A stretch of 64,000 nucleotides of DNA from Candidula unifasciata (GCA_905116865.2 CAJHNH020002018.1:42501-106500), one strand, 5' to 3'. Positions 32,011 through 43,250 are shown, counted from the stretch's first letter. Program-made: numbers and translations. The notes: a model not told the origin generated them from the letters alone.

Positions 32011-32216
32011 ATGTCGAGAAAATAGACTGGACATTCACCTCCGATGTATGTCGTTGTCTGCTAAAGAAGAAATGTCGAGAAAGTAGACTGGACATTCACC
32101 TCCGGTGTATGTCGTTGTCTGCTAAAGAAGAAATGTCGAGAAAGTAGACTGGACATTCACCTCCGGTGTATGTCGTTGTCTGCTAAAGAAGAAATGTCGA
32201 GAAAGTAGACTAGGTA
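32010..32216 (+). repeat. 61-bp tandem repeat, ~3.4 units; two diverged units at 32395-32480
   Basis: GAAATGTCGAGAAAGTAGAC plus TGGACATTCACCTCCGGTG recur every 61 bases. Further units beyond 32390 are separated by the segment shared with the 34-kb locus. Confidence 0.9.
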
Positions 32217-32235
32217 TTATAGGTAGACTGATATT

Positions 32236-32392
32236 ATTTTTCATGCCGACAGCTGGAACATAATCAGAAAAATACTTGTAACATTGGTCCGTATATGGTA
32301 GTTCACTTTTCAACCTTAGTCATCCCCTTCGTTATTTAGAAGCCCCACCCTGGCTCTTGCCATGGGGCCGCAATATAGCCCGGCCATAGACT
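32236..32392 (+). repeat. Segment paralogous to 34216-34600, with truncated rep-E
   Basis: Carries CGACAGCTGGAACATAATCA, TTGGTCCGTATATGGTAGTT and then CACTTTTCAACCTTAGTCAT without a break. At 34.3 kb the same sequence is split by a rep-E insertion. Confidence 0.8.
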
Positions 32393-32499
32393 AGGAGAAA
32401 TGTCGAAAAAGTAGACTAGACATTTACCTCTGGTGTATGTCGTTGTCTGTTAAAGGAGAAATGACGAGAAAATAGGCTCGATATTCACGCCTGTTGTAT

Positions 32500-32896
32500 G
32501 TCGTCAGCTGTATGAATCTTATATGTACGGAAGTGAATCGTGGACAATTAGACGGTTAATGAAACATTATTTGGAAGTGGCGGCGACATGGTTTTATAGG
32601 CAAATAACGAGACAACCCTGGACAGATACAAATTATATCTTACAAGAAACTGACTCACGAAAAGAACTAAGTGCTCAAATCGGAAGGGAACAATCCATAT
32701 TCTTTGGGTCATGTCATAAGAAGGTGACATCTTGAATACATCGTCATGATGGGAAAGGAGGAGGAGAGGCAGGGACAGACCAAGAGCGTAGATGCTGAAC
32801 AGCTAGACGTCCTGGCATAGAAGATCATCTGTGTCAGAATTAATAGACTGGAGGCTATGGGTAGACACGACTACCAGTGCCATACGGCGTGGATTC
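32500..32896 (+). mobile_element. LINE 3' end ending in (GAA)n
   Basis: Frames encode MYGSESWTIRRLMKHYLEVA, ATWFYRQITRQP, then LDVLA-type sequence and DYQCHTAWI, the terminal region also seen at 21526. It runs into the GAA tract at 32897. Confidence 0.7.
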
Positions 32897-33003
32897 TAAG
32901 AAGAAGAAGAAGAAGCAGAAGAAGAAGAAGAAGAAGAAGAAGAAGAAGAAGAAGAAGAAGAAGAAGAAGAAGAAGAAGAAGAAGAAGAAGAAGAAGAAGA
33001 AGA
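32897..33003 (+). repeat. (GAA)n, about 35 units
   Basis: Uninterrupted apart from one CAG; joins the 3' ends of a plus-strand LINE and a minus-strand LINE-H fragment. Confidence 0.95.
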
Positions 33004-33340
33004 TCCACATTTCAGTAGCCAGCGCAGAGTTGCAATATCAATGGTGCCAGAAGCATTCTGATTATATGTCCGTCTTGCCTTTCCTCTGAGCGTCAAGTAT
33101 CGGCCAGATCCCGGCGTTACTCCTCGCTGCATCAGTCTCACCAGACTGTGGTGGTCCATTTGCTCATCCGAATTGTGCACATGCTCCCATAAGGCCTTGA
33201 TCACGTATGCATCAGTATTCCACTAAGTTGTGCAGAGCCAGTTAGTCTGCCCATCTGTTCATTTCCTAACACGCCAGCATTCCCCGAGGAAAAGATCCAG
33301 ACAAGGTTCCACACCCGTGACCTCCAAAGCGAAGCATGCC
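33004..33340 (-). mobile_element. LINE-H 3' end
   Basis: Minus-strand ALWEHVHNSDEQMDHH and YLTLRGKARRTYNQ match the fragments at 11690 and 47490. Confidence 0.7.
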
Positions 33341-33408
33341 ACTTTGCACGAAGCTTACCTGTCCTCACCTTTCCTGGGCATGCTTTCTGAGTCAGTTACA
33401 ATCGCGAT

Positions 33409-33410
33409 AT

Positions 33411-33448
<38 letters not shown>

Positions 33449-33510
33449 GTGTGTGTGTGTGTGTGTGCGTGCGTGTGTATGTGTGCGTGTTTGTGTGTGT
33501 GTGTGTGTGT
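33409..33510 (+). repeat. (GT)n microsatellite
   Basis: GT/GC alternation over 100 bases. Confidence 0.95.
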
Positions 33511-33519
33511 TTTGTGTTC

Positions 33520-34215
33520 TCTTGTGATTTGGAATTAGGCGAAGAAGAGTTGCGTAATGTGTCGGTATCACTCTCTCACCGATGTCCATCTAGATCCAGT
33601 AGCAGGACAGAGTCGAGACGACTGGAAATGGACCTGGCTGTAAAGGATGATCAAGGCGTCTTGCGTGCCCTACCTTGCTCTGTGGAAAGCGTGTTGGTAG
33701 TCGCCTATCATAAGGGTTTCATCTTAACAATCCGCTGAGTCCAGTCTTTCTATGCAGGGTAGGCTAACTATGAAATGAGCTTAGCACCCCGACAATCCTA
33801 GTCTACCAATGGTCTTCTCGTCCCTACATGTGGTTTTGCACATGTGTGTAATGTGCTGATGAAGGCTTTTGGCTACAACGTTCGCTTTCCGTTTTATATT
33901 TGATGTTGTAACGCTTGCTTGTGTACTTTTCGTTTGGCCTGATATATTTTCATGGCCTTAAGACCGCCCTCCTGTGGCCAAGTCCTTGTTAATCGGTGGC
34001 TCCACTACATTTATGTTGAACAGACCTTCACCAAGGTAGACAACCCACATTCGCTGTTCAAAGCCGAAAAATCGGAGTGTGAAATGTAAATACCTCATCA
34101 TAATTTCCATCCCCCGGGATATTTATACAGCTGAGATATTTCTGCTAACATATGTTTATTATAGCTGCAGTTTGAGTTAACAACTGAGGAAATATTGATT
34201 ATTTTAACACAGTTA
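33520..34215. other. Unassigned spacer
   Basis: No family recognised; the 33409 frame continues into it only by chance. Confidence 0.4.
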
Positions 34216-34286
34216 GATATTTTTCCTGCCGACAGCTGGAACATAATCAGCAACATACTTGTAACATTGGTCCGTATATGGTAGTT

Positions 34287-34514
34287 ACTATTATTTCTTA
34301 CGTCCTTCTTAGGACGTTATTTTTTGTTATTTGAAGCCCCATTCTGGCTTTTGCCAGGGGCCGCAATATAGGCAGGTCATCATTATGGCCAAATGTCTGA
34401 ACGTGGTTTCTGGGACCTCTCCACGGTGATCCTCATCCGCATGGTGGCACTTTGTGTCATCAGGTGTTTATCGCTTGTGTGATGTCCTGGTGGGGTAAAA
34501 AGCCAATCCAGCCA
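34287..34514 (+). mobile_element. rep-E, 228 bp, with 11-bp target-site duplication
   Basis: Flanked by ATATGGTAGTT at 34276-34286 and 34515-34525. The paralogous site at 32.3 kb has a single ATATGGTAGTT and no insertion, so the element's ends are defined. Confidence 0.85.
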
Positions 34515-34525
34515 ATATGGTAGTT

Positions 34526-34741
34526 CACCTTTCAACCTTAGTCATCCCCTTCGTTATTTAGAAGCCCCACCCTGGCCCTTGCCAGGGGCCGCAATATAGT
34601 CCGGCCATAAATATGGTCTAATGGCTGAACACGGTTTCTGGGACCTCTCCACGGGTGATCCTCGTCCACATGGTGGCACTTTGTGACATCGGGTGTTTAT
34701 CGCTTGTGTGATGTCCTGGTGGGTTAAGAGAATATAGATAG
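34526..34741 (+). mobile_element. rep-E, second copy of the cluster
   Basis: Starts CACCTTTCAACCTTAGTCAT, contains the AGCCCCACCCTGG and GGTGGCACTTTGTG blocks; GATGGTAGTT follows it at 34741. Confidence 0.8.
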
Positions 34742-34750
34742 ATGGTAGTT

Positions 34751-34965
34751 TTTTCTTCATCGTCCCTAAATGGGATGCACTTTTTTGTTTTTTGAAGCCC
34801 CATCCTGGCTTCTGCCGGGGGCCCTGAATTTAGCTAGGGCATAGATATGGCCTAACGGCTGAAAGGGGTTTTGGGGACCTCTCCACGGGTGATCCTCATC
34901 CGAGTGGTGGCACTTAGTGTCACCGGGTGTTTATCGCTAGTGTGATATCCTAGTGGCGTAAAACT
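34751..34965 (+). mobile_element. rep-E, third copy
   Basis: CATCGTCCCTAAATGGGATG at its left end, then the usual body to TGTGATATCCTAGTGGCGT. Confidence 0.8.
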
Positions 34966-34989
34966 ACAAACCAACCTAATTCAACTTCT

Positions 34990-35185
34990 AAATCGTCACG
35001 ATACGGGACTCAGTATTGCGTTTTTTTAAAAGTCCCATCCTGGTGGCTGTCGGCGGCCCTAATATAACCTAGCGGTTGAACGCGGTTTCTGGGACCTCTA
35101 CCCGGGCGATCCTCATCCGAATGGTGGCACTTTGTGTCACCGGGTGTTTGTCCCTCAGTGTGATGTCCTGGTGGGGTTGAATGTC
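34990..35185 (+). mobile_element. rep-E, fourth copy
   Basis: ATCGTCACGATACGGGACTC, then AGTCCCATCCTGG and the standard right half. Confidence 0.75.
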
Positions 35186-35194
35186 ATCATCATT

Positions 35195-35315
35195 ATATCG
35201 CAGTTTGCAAACGTGCTTTGAAGAAGTTTACCGGAAATATTCTCATCGGAATAGTCATGCTTGGCACTTTGCGTCGCCGTTTGTTAATCGCTGAGTGTGC
35301 GATCCTAGTGGGGTT
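35195..35315 (+). mobile_element. rep-E, fifth copy, degraded
   Basis: Only CTTGGCACTTTGCGTCGCCG and GCGATCCTAGTGGGGTT remain clear. Confidence 0.5.
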
Positions 35316-35981
35316 CGACTTGACTTTTTTATGACACTCTATTTAGAGTGCTCGTTCATCGATCGTTTGTCCCCTCCGTCTGCTTCTAAAAGGTTTACCA
35401 TACCATTCTAAGATTCTAAAAGTCTCAGTCTGGACGGCAGACCAACAAAATGGGCCTCAGATACCCTGTTTAACCTTTAAAAAAAGTTACATGATGAAGG
35501 ATACATGATGATGATGGTGATGAGACTACGATAATGCATTAAGCCTGAAGCTGTTGTCTTGTGCCAGAGATAAACGTAGACATTCATGTTTCGCCATATT
35601 AGATGGCGTAGGTCAAATCTGTGTTGTTGTTCTCCGTACACGGCAGACTATGCACAGTATCGTATGTTGCTGACAACGTTTAAGTGAGAGGCCGAGAACA
35701 CACAGCCTGTCACACACTTGACAGTACTTACAGGCGGCAAATGCCAGATGGCGTAGTGCCTGTGAATGTGGGGGTCAGTGCAGCGGCGCTGACACAAGGA
35801 AAACATGAAGTGAGGGGGCGGAGTTCCTTGTTAGTTTTACTAAGGACCTTGGGCTCAAGGGCTTGAGCCTTGTTTAAGTACGCAATACTAATAAATAAAT
35901 AGAATCCTTTTTTAAGTGTTCCTACTCCAGGATTGCAGCCTGTGCGACGTGCATCGCCAGCATGAGAAGCAGCCAGTTAAA

Positions 35982-36047
35982 AATCCGGGAAATCCGAGTT
36001 CGGGAAATCCGAGTCCGGGAAATCCGAGTTCGGGAAATCCGAGTTCG
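35982..36047 (+). repeat. 16-bp tandem repeat, about four units
   Basis: Unit GGGAAATCCGAGTTCG. Confidence 0.9.
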
Positions 36048-36127
36048 ACCGTATAACCATATAGCAGTTATATTCGGGCGCCACAAAGCGGTTACAGAGT
36101 AACCTGTAATTCGGTATGGCTGTGTAT

Positions 36128-36160
36128 AATAAAAATAATAATAATAATAATAATAATAAA
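36128..36160 (+). repeat. (AAT)n microsatellite
   Basis: Ten AAT units. Confidence 0.9.
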
Positions 36161-36204
36161 TATGATTACTATCATTATCTGAATAGCAAATATGTATGTT
36201 TGTT

Positions 36205-36410
36205 TTAGTATCCAGAAGCCATGAGTTGTTAACCCTTAGGCTCGGTATTATGGATATCGCAACCTTTCGGCCTTGATTCCATTGTAAATACCGTAAATCT
36301 GGGAGAAAATGTGGCTTTCCTGCCTACCCCCGGGATTGAACCTGGACCACAAGGAGTTCGTCACCCGGTCTCCGCGCAATCTGGTTTAGCCAACTACGCT
36401 AGAGAGCCGG
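36205..36410 (-). mobile_element. SINE-F copy
   Basis: Minus-strand B box GGTTCAATCCC near 36340; whole-length match to 5933-6135. Confidence 0.75.
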
Positions 36411-36560
36411 CCGTGCAAATATGTATAACATGATATTTGAAATTATACGAAATACTGAAACAAATACTTTAAAAACAAAGAACATGAATACATATTTAAG
36501 AAGAATCACTTTGCTGTGTTGAAAATCAGTTTTCTATGAGGCGACCTACATCGGCGACTT

Positions 36561-36752
36561 AGTCGCCCATTGGTTAGCCAGTAGACGACCAGAGCCGATC
36601 GGGACAGTATTTAGGTCTGTCTTTTTTTGATCGCATCAACACTACTTAGTGGCGTGAAATGCTAAACCATTTTTTCGACGCACATAACCTAGTCATAATT
36701 ATAACCTAAAGCTCCCCCTTCGGGGATGAAAGTTGAACGTGACCATTTTTTC
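36561..36752 (+). repeat. rep-J copy
   Basis: GTCGCCCATTGGTTAGCCAG through ATAACCTAAAGCTCCCCCTT. Confidence 0.7.
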
Positions 36753-36885
36753 CTCCAGGAATGCACCTAACTACCTGGGGGACAAATTAGACGGCTAGAT
36801 CCTCTTCATGTAGCCTGCATTCATTTGTGGGTACGATGTTTAGGTCCGGGGTAAAGAAAAAGCGTTAGATAGAGTATAGACATTG

Positions 36886-37150
36886 ACAAACTATAGGCTA
36901 TTCTTGAGAATTATGGGAAAAAACTATGGTCTATTCTTGAGAATTATGGAAAAAAACTATGGGCTATTCTTGAGAATTATGGAAACAAACTATGGGCTAT
37001 TCTTGAGAATTATGGGAACAAACTATGGGCTATTCTTGAGAATTATGGGAACAAACTATGGGCTATTCTTGAGAATTATGGGAACAAACTATGGGCTATT
37101 CTTGAGAATTATGGGAACAAACTATGGGCTATTCTTGAGAATTATGGGAT
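36886..37150 (+). repeat. 33-bp minisatellite, eight units, derived from LINE RT sequence
   Basis: The unit is CAAACTATGGGCTATTCTTG plus AGAATTATGGGAA. In the RT frame it reads NKLWAILENYG, against NKLWNILEEYG once in the intact copy at 51985. Confidence 0.93.
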
Positions 37151-37589
37151 ACAATGACATCTGATAGATAACATCGTGGCCATGCACCTCACTTCCCCAA
37201 GCGCAGTGAGAATATAAGAAGGCATGTCTGATATGTTACAATCGATACAGGGGTGAATGGGGGTGCCTGCTCTCTCCTCTCTAATGTACTATATACTTTG
37301 ATAGAATATCAGAAAGCTTTAAAGTGGTCAACCCAGAAAGTCCAGAAAATGAGGAAATTTTTTTCCCCAGAGGAAGAATTAGATCCACAAACACTAAGTG
37401 AGCTATTATTTGCAGACGATCAATGCCTGTTCTACAATAAGGGGAGTGAACAGGCTAAGTTCAAGATGCAGAAGAAATAACATGAAAATAATTACAACTA
37501 AACCTGAAGTCATGCATGTCAGCACAATTTCTAGTCTGCTACATACATCGGGTTGAGTGGTATTTGTCTGGAGCAAGTTAAAGAATGTA

Positions 37590-37868
37590 ACTATCTGGGA
37601 AGTATATTCTTGGAGGACGGGAGAATAGATCGGGAAGTAAAGAATTTAACTATCTTGGAAGTATATTCTTGGAGGATGGGAGAATATATCGGGAAGTAAA
37701 GAATTTAACTATCTTGGAAGTATATTCTTGGAGGATGGGAGAATAGATCGGGAAGTAAAGAATTTAACTATCTGGGAAGTATATTCTTGGAGGATGGGAG
37801 AATAGATCGGGAAGTAAAGAATTTAACTATCTGGGAAGTATATTCTTGGAGGACGAGAGAATAGATCG
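37590..37868 (+). repeat. 59-bp tandem repeat, about 4.7 units, derived from LINE RT sequence
   Basis: The unit encodes FNYLGSIFLEDGRIDREVK, single-copy in the intact LINE (FKYLGCIFTEEGRLDKEK). Unit boundaries at GAGAATA fall at 37621, 37680, 37739, 37798 and 37857. Confidence 0.93.
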
Positions 37869-38164
37869 GGAAGTGAAAACACGATTCCATCGAGCCAGTG
37901 CACTTGTACCAACTGGCACCGTTATTTAGACATTCAGGCATAAGTATGAGCGCCAAGAAACAGGATGGATGGATGGATATTTGGAAACAAATATAATAAA
38001 ACTCCTTGACTCCTTTAATCTGCTCCTTAGTTGAGCGGGGATTCTCAAGTTCTGAAAAGGACAAACAAGAAACAGATTATAAATAGCATATTTATACCAA
38101 AACTGTGCTACCAGTGCCAGACTTGAAAATTATCAAAGGCTAACGTACATAAAATTAACACTGT

Positions 38165-38498
38165 TAAATGGCGGCTGCGTGGTTTCGAGGCATGGTTTCC
38201 GCCTCGAGTGAAGGAGGTCCCGGGTTCAAGCCCCTGTGAAGGCTGGGAATTTTCCATGGGGATTTCTAGTAATTTTCCCCTGGTCTCTGGGTAGTAAGAC
38301 CGGACACCCGTGTGTTTTGTTGCCTTGGCAGTTGGAAATCGAAATGAGTAGCCTAACGGCGCTGCCCGGGCCAAATTTGGAGTTAACAATCTACCCAAAG
38401 TATTTCAGGATCCTCGCCGGTGCTACAGAAGAAGAACGCAGCACTTATGGGTTACACCCGTGTGCCATGATGTTGATCCTTAAATAAACATAAACATA
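38165..38498 (+). mobile_element. SINE-D, full length, inserted in the LINE
   Basis: Flanked by AACACTGT at 38157-38164 and 38499-38506. Has B box GGTTCAAGCCC near 38223 and a (AAATAAACAT)-like tail. Confidence 0.85.
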
Positions 38499-38888
38499 AA
38501 CACTGTGAAATGAGATGCCTAAGAAAGCCGCCAACCTTACCATTCGAGACAAAGTTAAAAATGATATTATCAGACAGAACGTAGGAACAACAGCATGCAA
38601 CAAATTCATTTAGAAACAGAAGATCAAATGGTTTGGTCATATAGTAAGAATGTAGCCAGAATAACTACTAACGCAGGCGCTACACATGAAAAGATCTGAA
38701 GTGAAATTATGAGGCCGTCCTAAGATAACATGCATTGATGACATTAAAGAGGTTTTACATCTGCACGGAATGACAATAGCCATTGCTACCCAACAAGCAG
38801 TGGATCGCAAACTGTTCCTCCCTATAATGCTTAACAGCAGAAGTGGTGATGATGATGATGGTGGTGGTTACCATTTGAGATTCCTAGG

Positions 38889-38910
38889 CCCCCCCCCCCC
38901 CCCCCCCCCC
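38889..38910 (+). repeat. Poly-C tract
   Basis: 22 C; poly-G runs follow at 39309 and 39386. Confidence 0.9.
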
Positions 38911-38934
38911 AGTGTCGGCGGAATAAATTTAAGG

Positions 38935-39230
38935 TGTCTGTGAAATCATTGAGGAAGATCCCTGTGCAGGTCTTGGGGCCCGACTGTGGAAAAAAAAACA
39001 AGAAAAGACACAATGCCTCCCCAACAAGCATGTCATAGGAGTCGACCAATTGGAGGCTTCCTTCAAAGTCGGAGTACATCTGCCCAAGAGGCAAGGGACC
39101 AGGAGTCTGCATGCAAATTTGCCAATCTGTAAAATGGATATGCAGGCAACAGTCAGATTCTGGAACAAGACTAAAGTTCAAAAGTAGATGAACAACCAAA
39201 AGTTACCGTCGAAGTTTACGGCCAGTGCAT
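38935..39230 (+). mobile_element. rep-G copy
   Basis: Complete from CCCAACAAGCATGTCATAGG-like start to GTTTACGGCCAGTGCATGCG. Confidence 0.75.
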
Positions 39231-39539
39231 GCGAAGAAAAAGACGATTTAGAAAGACAAATCCCTCAGTTCTCATTTTAGTGATCTTGTGATTCTGTTTT
39301 TTTTTTTTGGGGGGGGGGGGGGGGGCAGATATTATCTCTTGAAATATATCTGGTCCATGGCAGACCTATGGAATTAAAAAAAATGGGGGGGGGGGGGGGG
39401 GGGGTGGATGTCTTATCTGTTTGGGAACTGCTGTTCTAAATCCATTGCAAACAATCTTTATAGAGGAGACGGCACTTAGTTGATTAATGGGCAGAGGTGG
39501 CTAAGGAAATAACAACTGACTAATATCAAAGCACTTGAC

Positions 39540-39760
39540 ATATTCCCATATGTACTGCATCCTCATCTTCAGCAGCAATCGCACGGTCTAGCTTTTGACG
39601 GTACCAGTAGCAAGTTTGCTTGTCTTCCTTTCTGAGTGTGGAGTCAGCCAAATCTGCTGGTTACTGTGCCATTCTGTCCAGACCGTAATGATTTATTCCT
39701 GCGTTTGTCTTGTTCCCTTGTTCCCATAGAGTCTTAGTCACATCTAGCGTGTACTATAGA
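39540..39760 (-). mobile_element. LINE-H fragment
   Basis: CATCCTCATCTTCAGCAGCA and CAGACCGTAATGATT blocks shared with 11690 and 47520. Confidence 0.65.
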
Positions 39761-39828
39761 CGTAATAATATACATAATATTACGAAACTGTGTATTACTA
39801 TGCAGTCTAGTTTCTATTGCGGCGTCCG

Positions 39829-40060
39829 TGGCTTAGGCGTTGCGAGTCCGACTGGTAATTTCAACGTACCGCGATCGAAACCCACTGTTGGCTGCATGCA
39901 TGTTTATCATGGTACGGGGCGTCGCAGGTCGACCCAGCCTAAAGTGGATATCAGGATGTATGTCCTGGAAAAGTAAAGACGGCCGGCGTAATGCTGACCA
40001 CACTACCCACTTCTGCTACCATCAATGATGAACTGCATTTCTAATGTCGGACTGTTTGTG
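39829..40060 (+). mobile_element. Chimeric SINE: SINE-C head with SINE-B body
   Basis: GCGTCCGTGGCTTAGGCGTT (SINE-C head) is followed by GTCGACCCAGCCTAAAGTGG and GTAAAGACGGCCGGCGTAAT (SINE-B body). Confidence 0.75.
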
Positions 40061-40245
40061 TTAGCACTTCTGATGGCTACCGTATGCTTTCAATGCTAGA
40101 TATGCTGAGACAGCAGTCTGTCAATCTTTCCACAAGGGACTGTGATAAACATGCTGTGTGTTTTTCGTTGGCACAGGAGCGGAGCAACGATGAGGTGACC
40201 TGTTTGCTTTGAAGCTAAAACTAAGACTACCAGACATTACTCATC

Positions 40246-40322
40246 TAGTGCCGATTGGTCTGTTAAAATATGGGTGCTCTTTCCTTATGCCCGATGCGCC
40301 TAAAAGGCGTGAAAAGGGATCT
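40246..40322 (+). mobile_element. SINE-B tail fragment
   Basis: GTGCCGATTGGTCTG and CGCCTAAAAGGCGTGAAAAG. Confidence 0.6.
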
Positions 40323-40746
40323 TAACATTTTTTTTTAAACTATAGTTTCTTATAGCTGTTAGTATTGAGGTAATTGTACCAGAAGAACAATAACGAACGT
40401 CTTCAGTTTTTGCCCAACCAACAACCCTAACCTCATCGTCTGCCCCGAGCTACTTCCCAGAATAAGAGTTCTAGCCACTTCTAGCAACAGTGTTTGACAC
40501 TGGCTATGACGTCATCTGGTGAGATCATGACCCGGTCATTAATTAACCCCAAGCACTGGCCGAGGTCTGCCTGCCACCAAATGACCTTTTTGCCATCTAG
40601 TAATTCCTAGAGCAGGTCATTGTGGTCTTTTCAAATTCATTCGGGAGTCTTGTATAAACAAATCTCCTCCTCCTCCACCCCCTCCTCCTCCTCGTTAACA
40701 TTAATAATTGGAAGTACTTCCGATTGCTGGCGCATTAGGTGCAAAG

Positions 40747-40830
40747 TACAGTAGACTGCAATATCCGGCCTAATATGGCAGAAAGGTAGACCGGATATCT
40801 AAAAGTCGGATATAGCGGAGTTCTATAAAT
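40747..40830. mobile_element. Tigger/pogo-like terminal repeat, solitary
   Basis: TACAGTAGACTGCAATATCC and GGCC resemble the CAGTAGAACCTCGATTATCC ends of this group. No partner end found. Confidence 0.4.
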
Positions 40831-41039
40831 ACCCAGTGTCTACCCCTTTCTATCATCATCATCAAGTACCTTATCGACTTGCATTTGCGATCATGCCTCT
40901 CCACAATCTGCGATCTGCACTGCATGTATCAATCAATTCGTGTGTTGACACCCCTCCACTGATCTTTCCAGTGATCACAACATGTTCCATTTTCCCTCTT
41001 CTCATGACCACGAAATGAGGACTGTCTTTTTCTGATGTT

Positions 41040-42480
41040 TGTGATGTTGTCTTCGAACACTCGCCTCTTTCAAAACAACTGTATTTTCCCTAGTAAATCA
41101 TGCTTTTAAAACCCCCATCTATATCATTCAAAAAACCCTTTTTGTATCAAATACCGCTCTTATTCATATTTTCTGACCTTTTTTTTATTTTTTATTTAGT
41201 TAAACATTTATTACTTGGAAAAAAAAGTGCAAAAATAAAAATGCGGCTCATATTTTAAGGTACAGTTTATAGTGTCTAAATTAACTAGAGGAAACATAAC
41301 ATCATGTGCACCGTATTTTGTGAAAACATACACATTAGTCACGTGCCTGATATAAGGATTTCTCCTTCAGAACCAACAACACTCAGAAATAATTATGTTG
41401 AGTCGTTTGGCTCGTATTGGTCTAAGGGATTCCCCGTGGCCAATATACGCTCAACTTATTTCTGGAGTAGGGCAACTCAAGTATAGGCACTACAAAATAT
41501 ATCTGTATATGAATACAATATTCCTAGGCAAACTTGGCTGGACACCCCCACTACTTACTAAATAAAGCCCCCAGGTTATGATAATTCATTATCATAACCA
41601 TGTTAACACATATATTTAAGATTCATACACACACAAATGCTAGACACTTAAAAAGGTGAAATAGAGACACCTAAGTCAGCCATGAAAATGAATGCATGTA
41701 ATCAATACAACATAGACATATATATAATAGTGAAGTAAATGCCAGATCTCAATAGCTGGATTCCAGAATACAAAGTCCAGATTACAAAAACAATTAAACA
41801 GTCAGAATGTCTGGAGATGACACAACTTCATCCTCGGGAAACATGGGAGCTGTGAGGAATATAGCAAAACATGGCATCAAACTGGCACTTATCCTCTTTC
41901 TATCGTTGATGCTCCCCTCAGTTCCGGATGATTCGACTGTCTTTGGTAACTCTGCCTCAACTGGATCAGATGGCGGAGAGGTACCTCACCATAAAGGACA
42001 CAGCAACTGGATAGACACACAGCAAATCTCTCCCACTAATCATACGCAGCACTATCCCTGAGCTACACACATGCTCTGGCACTGTAGGATGTTTGGGGTA
42101 TATGGCACCCCAAACTGGCTTCAGTCTTCACAACTGGTAGTTGGGTGATAATTGGTAGGTAATAGGTTAATGGTTGGTTGGCTGGACTGTGATTCTTCTG
42201 CCAGCTCTTCACAGAGATTTCCTCCCAAGCATAGGAAAAGTCCTAGGCGCTACAGACCGCCTTTTTAACATGAGATATACGGGCGTCGATGGACACGTCT
42301 GAGTTCCAGGAAAGCCGGCAGAATAATACCGCTAAATTTCACTTCAGGCGTTGGTAAGAAGTAGTTCCTTGTATACAGGGGCATGGAGTATATCGGTTTC
42401 TAAGAAACCTCAAATAACTCCTCTAATATTTATCCAATAGTTGCAAATTTGAAAATGACGCTAAGTCAAAGCAACTAGAA
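41040..42480. other. AT-rich unassigned region
   Basis: Holds short ORFs at 41304 and 41807 without splice, promoter or homology support, and no repeat that I recognise. Confidence 0.45.
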
Positions 42481-42749
42481 GATGTAGATATTATAATTAT
42501 GTCCGATAAAGCATATATCGATATAAGGGATTATATACCTTTCCGGACGAGTCCAAGTTTGAATGTTGTGTCGATCACAGGTAAGACAGTTCTCAACTCT
42601 GTTAGGGTGATGCGTAATGGCTTATCATTCCACGACAACATTTACAGTGAAGAAAACATTAACTTAAAGCGTAGGCTTACTGATAAAATTATTGAAACGT
42701 TGTTGAAGAAATCCTTTTGTTGCCACATACATTTTGCTTTGTTTTGTTG

Positions 42750-42815
42750 GTAAACAAGGCCGGATAATAGGTAGCCCAGATATTAGCCTGCCTGATAATC
42801 GAGGTTCTGCTGTAA
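42750..42815. mobile_element. Tigger/pogo-like terminal repeat, solitary
   Basis: Ends GATAATCGAGGTTCTGCTGT plus A, the reverse complement of a classic CAGNAGAACCTCGATTATC end. Confidence 0.5.
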
Positions 42816-42904
42816 GTCTTTTTGTGAACCCTCCACCCCCCTCCCCCTTTCTCTCCCCCCTCCCCGCGGGTCCATTGTCCAAAGGATTGTTTCCAGATTA
42901 GGAG

Positions 42905-43250
42905 AGCATTTACTTGTGAATCTCATAAAGTATTTATATATTTGTGAATCTCATAAAATTATTTATATACTTGTGAATCTCATAAAATTATTTATATATT
43001 TGTGAATCTCATAAAAATATATTTATATATTTGTGAATCTCATAAAATTATTTATATACTTGTAAATCTCATAAATTATTTATATATTTGTGAATCTCAT
43101 AAAATTATTTATATACTTGTGAATCTCATAAAATCATTTATATACTTGTGAATCTCATAAAATCATTTATATACTTGTGAATCTCACAAAATCATTTATA
43201 TACTTGTGAATCTCATAAAATTATTTATATACTTGTGAATCTCACCACAT
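42905..43250 (+). repeat. 29-bp minisatellite, about 12 units
   Basis: Unit ACTTGTGAATCTCATAAAAT plus TATTTATAT, with occasional 1-3 base indels. Confidence 0.95.

Larger units (their letters stand above)
36850..38880 (+). mobile_element. LINE RT remnant carrying two minisatellites and a nested SINE-D
   Basis: Same family as 51923. EKALDRV (motif A region) at about 36858, then SAVRI*EGMSD, LSELLFADDQCLFYNKG (motif C) at 37398, YLGSIFLEDGRIDREVK, and after the SINE, TVK-EMRCLRKP and the GHIVRM region. It is broken by stops and swollen by tandem amplification at 36886 and 37590. Confidence 0.85.

Noticed and set aside
40508..40515. Consensus CRE sites TGACGTCA here and at 48518 and 54080
   Set aside because: Isolated octamers in repeat-rich spacer without a nearby start site; expected by chance or carried by repeats.
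41807..42061. 84-codon ORF as a secreted or membrane protein
   Set aside because: Has a short hydrophobic stretch but no homology, promoter or splice evidence that I can see.
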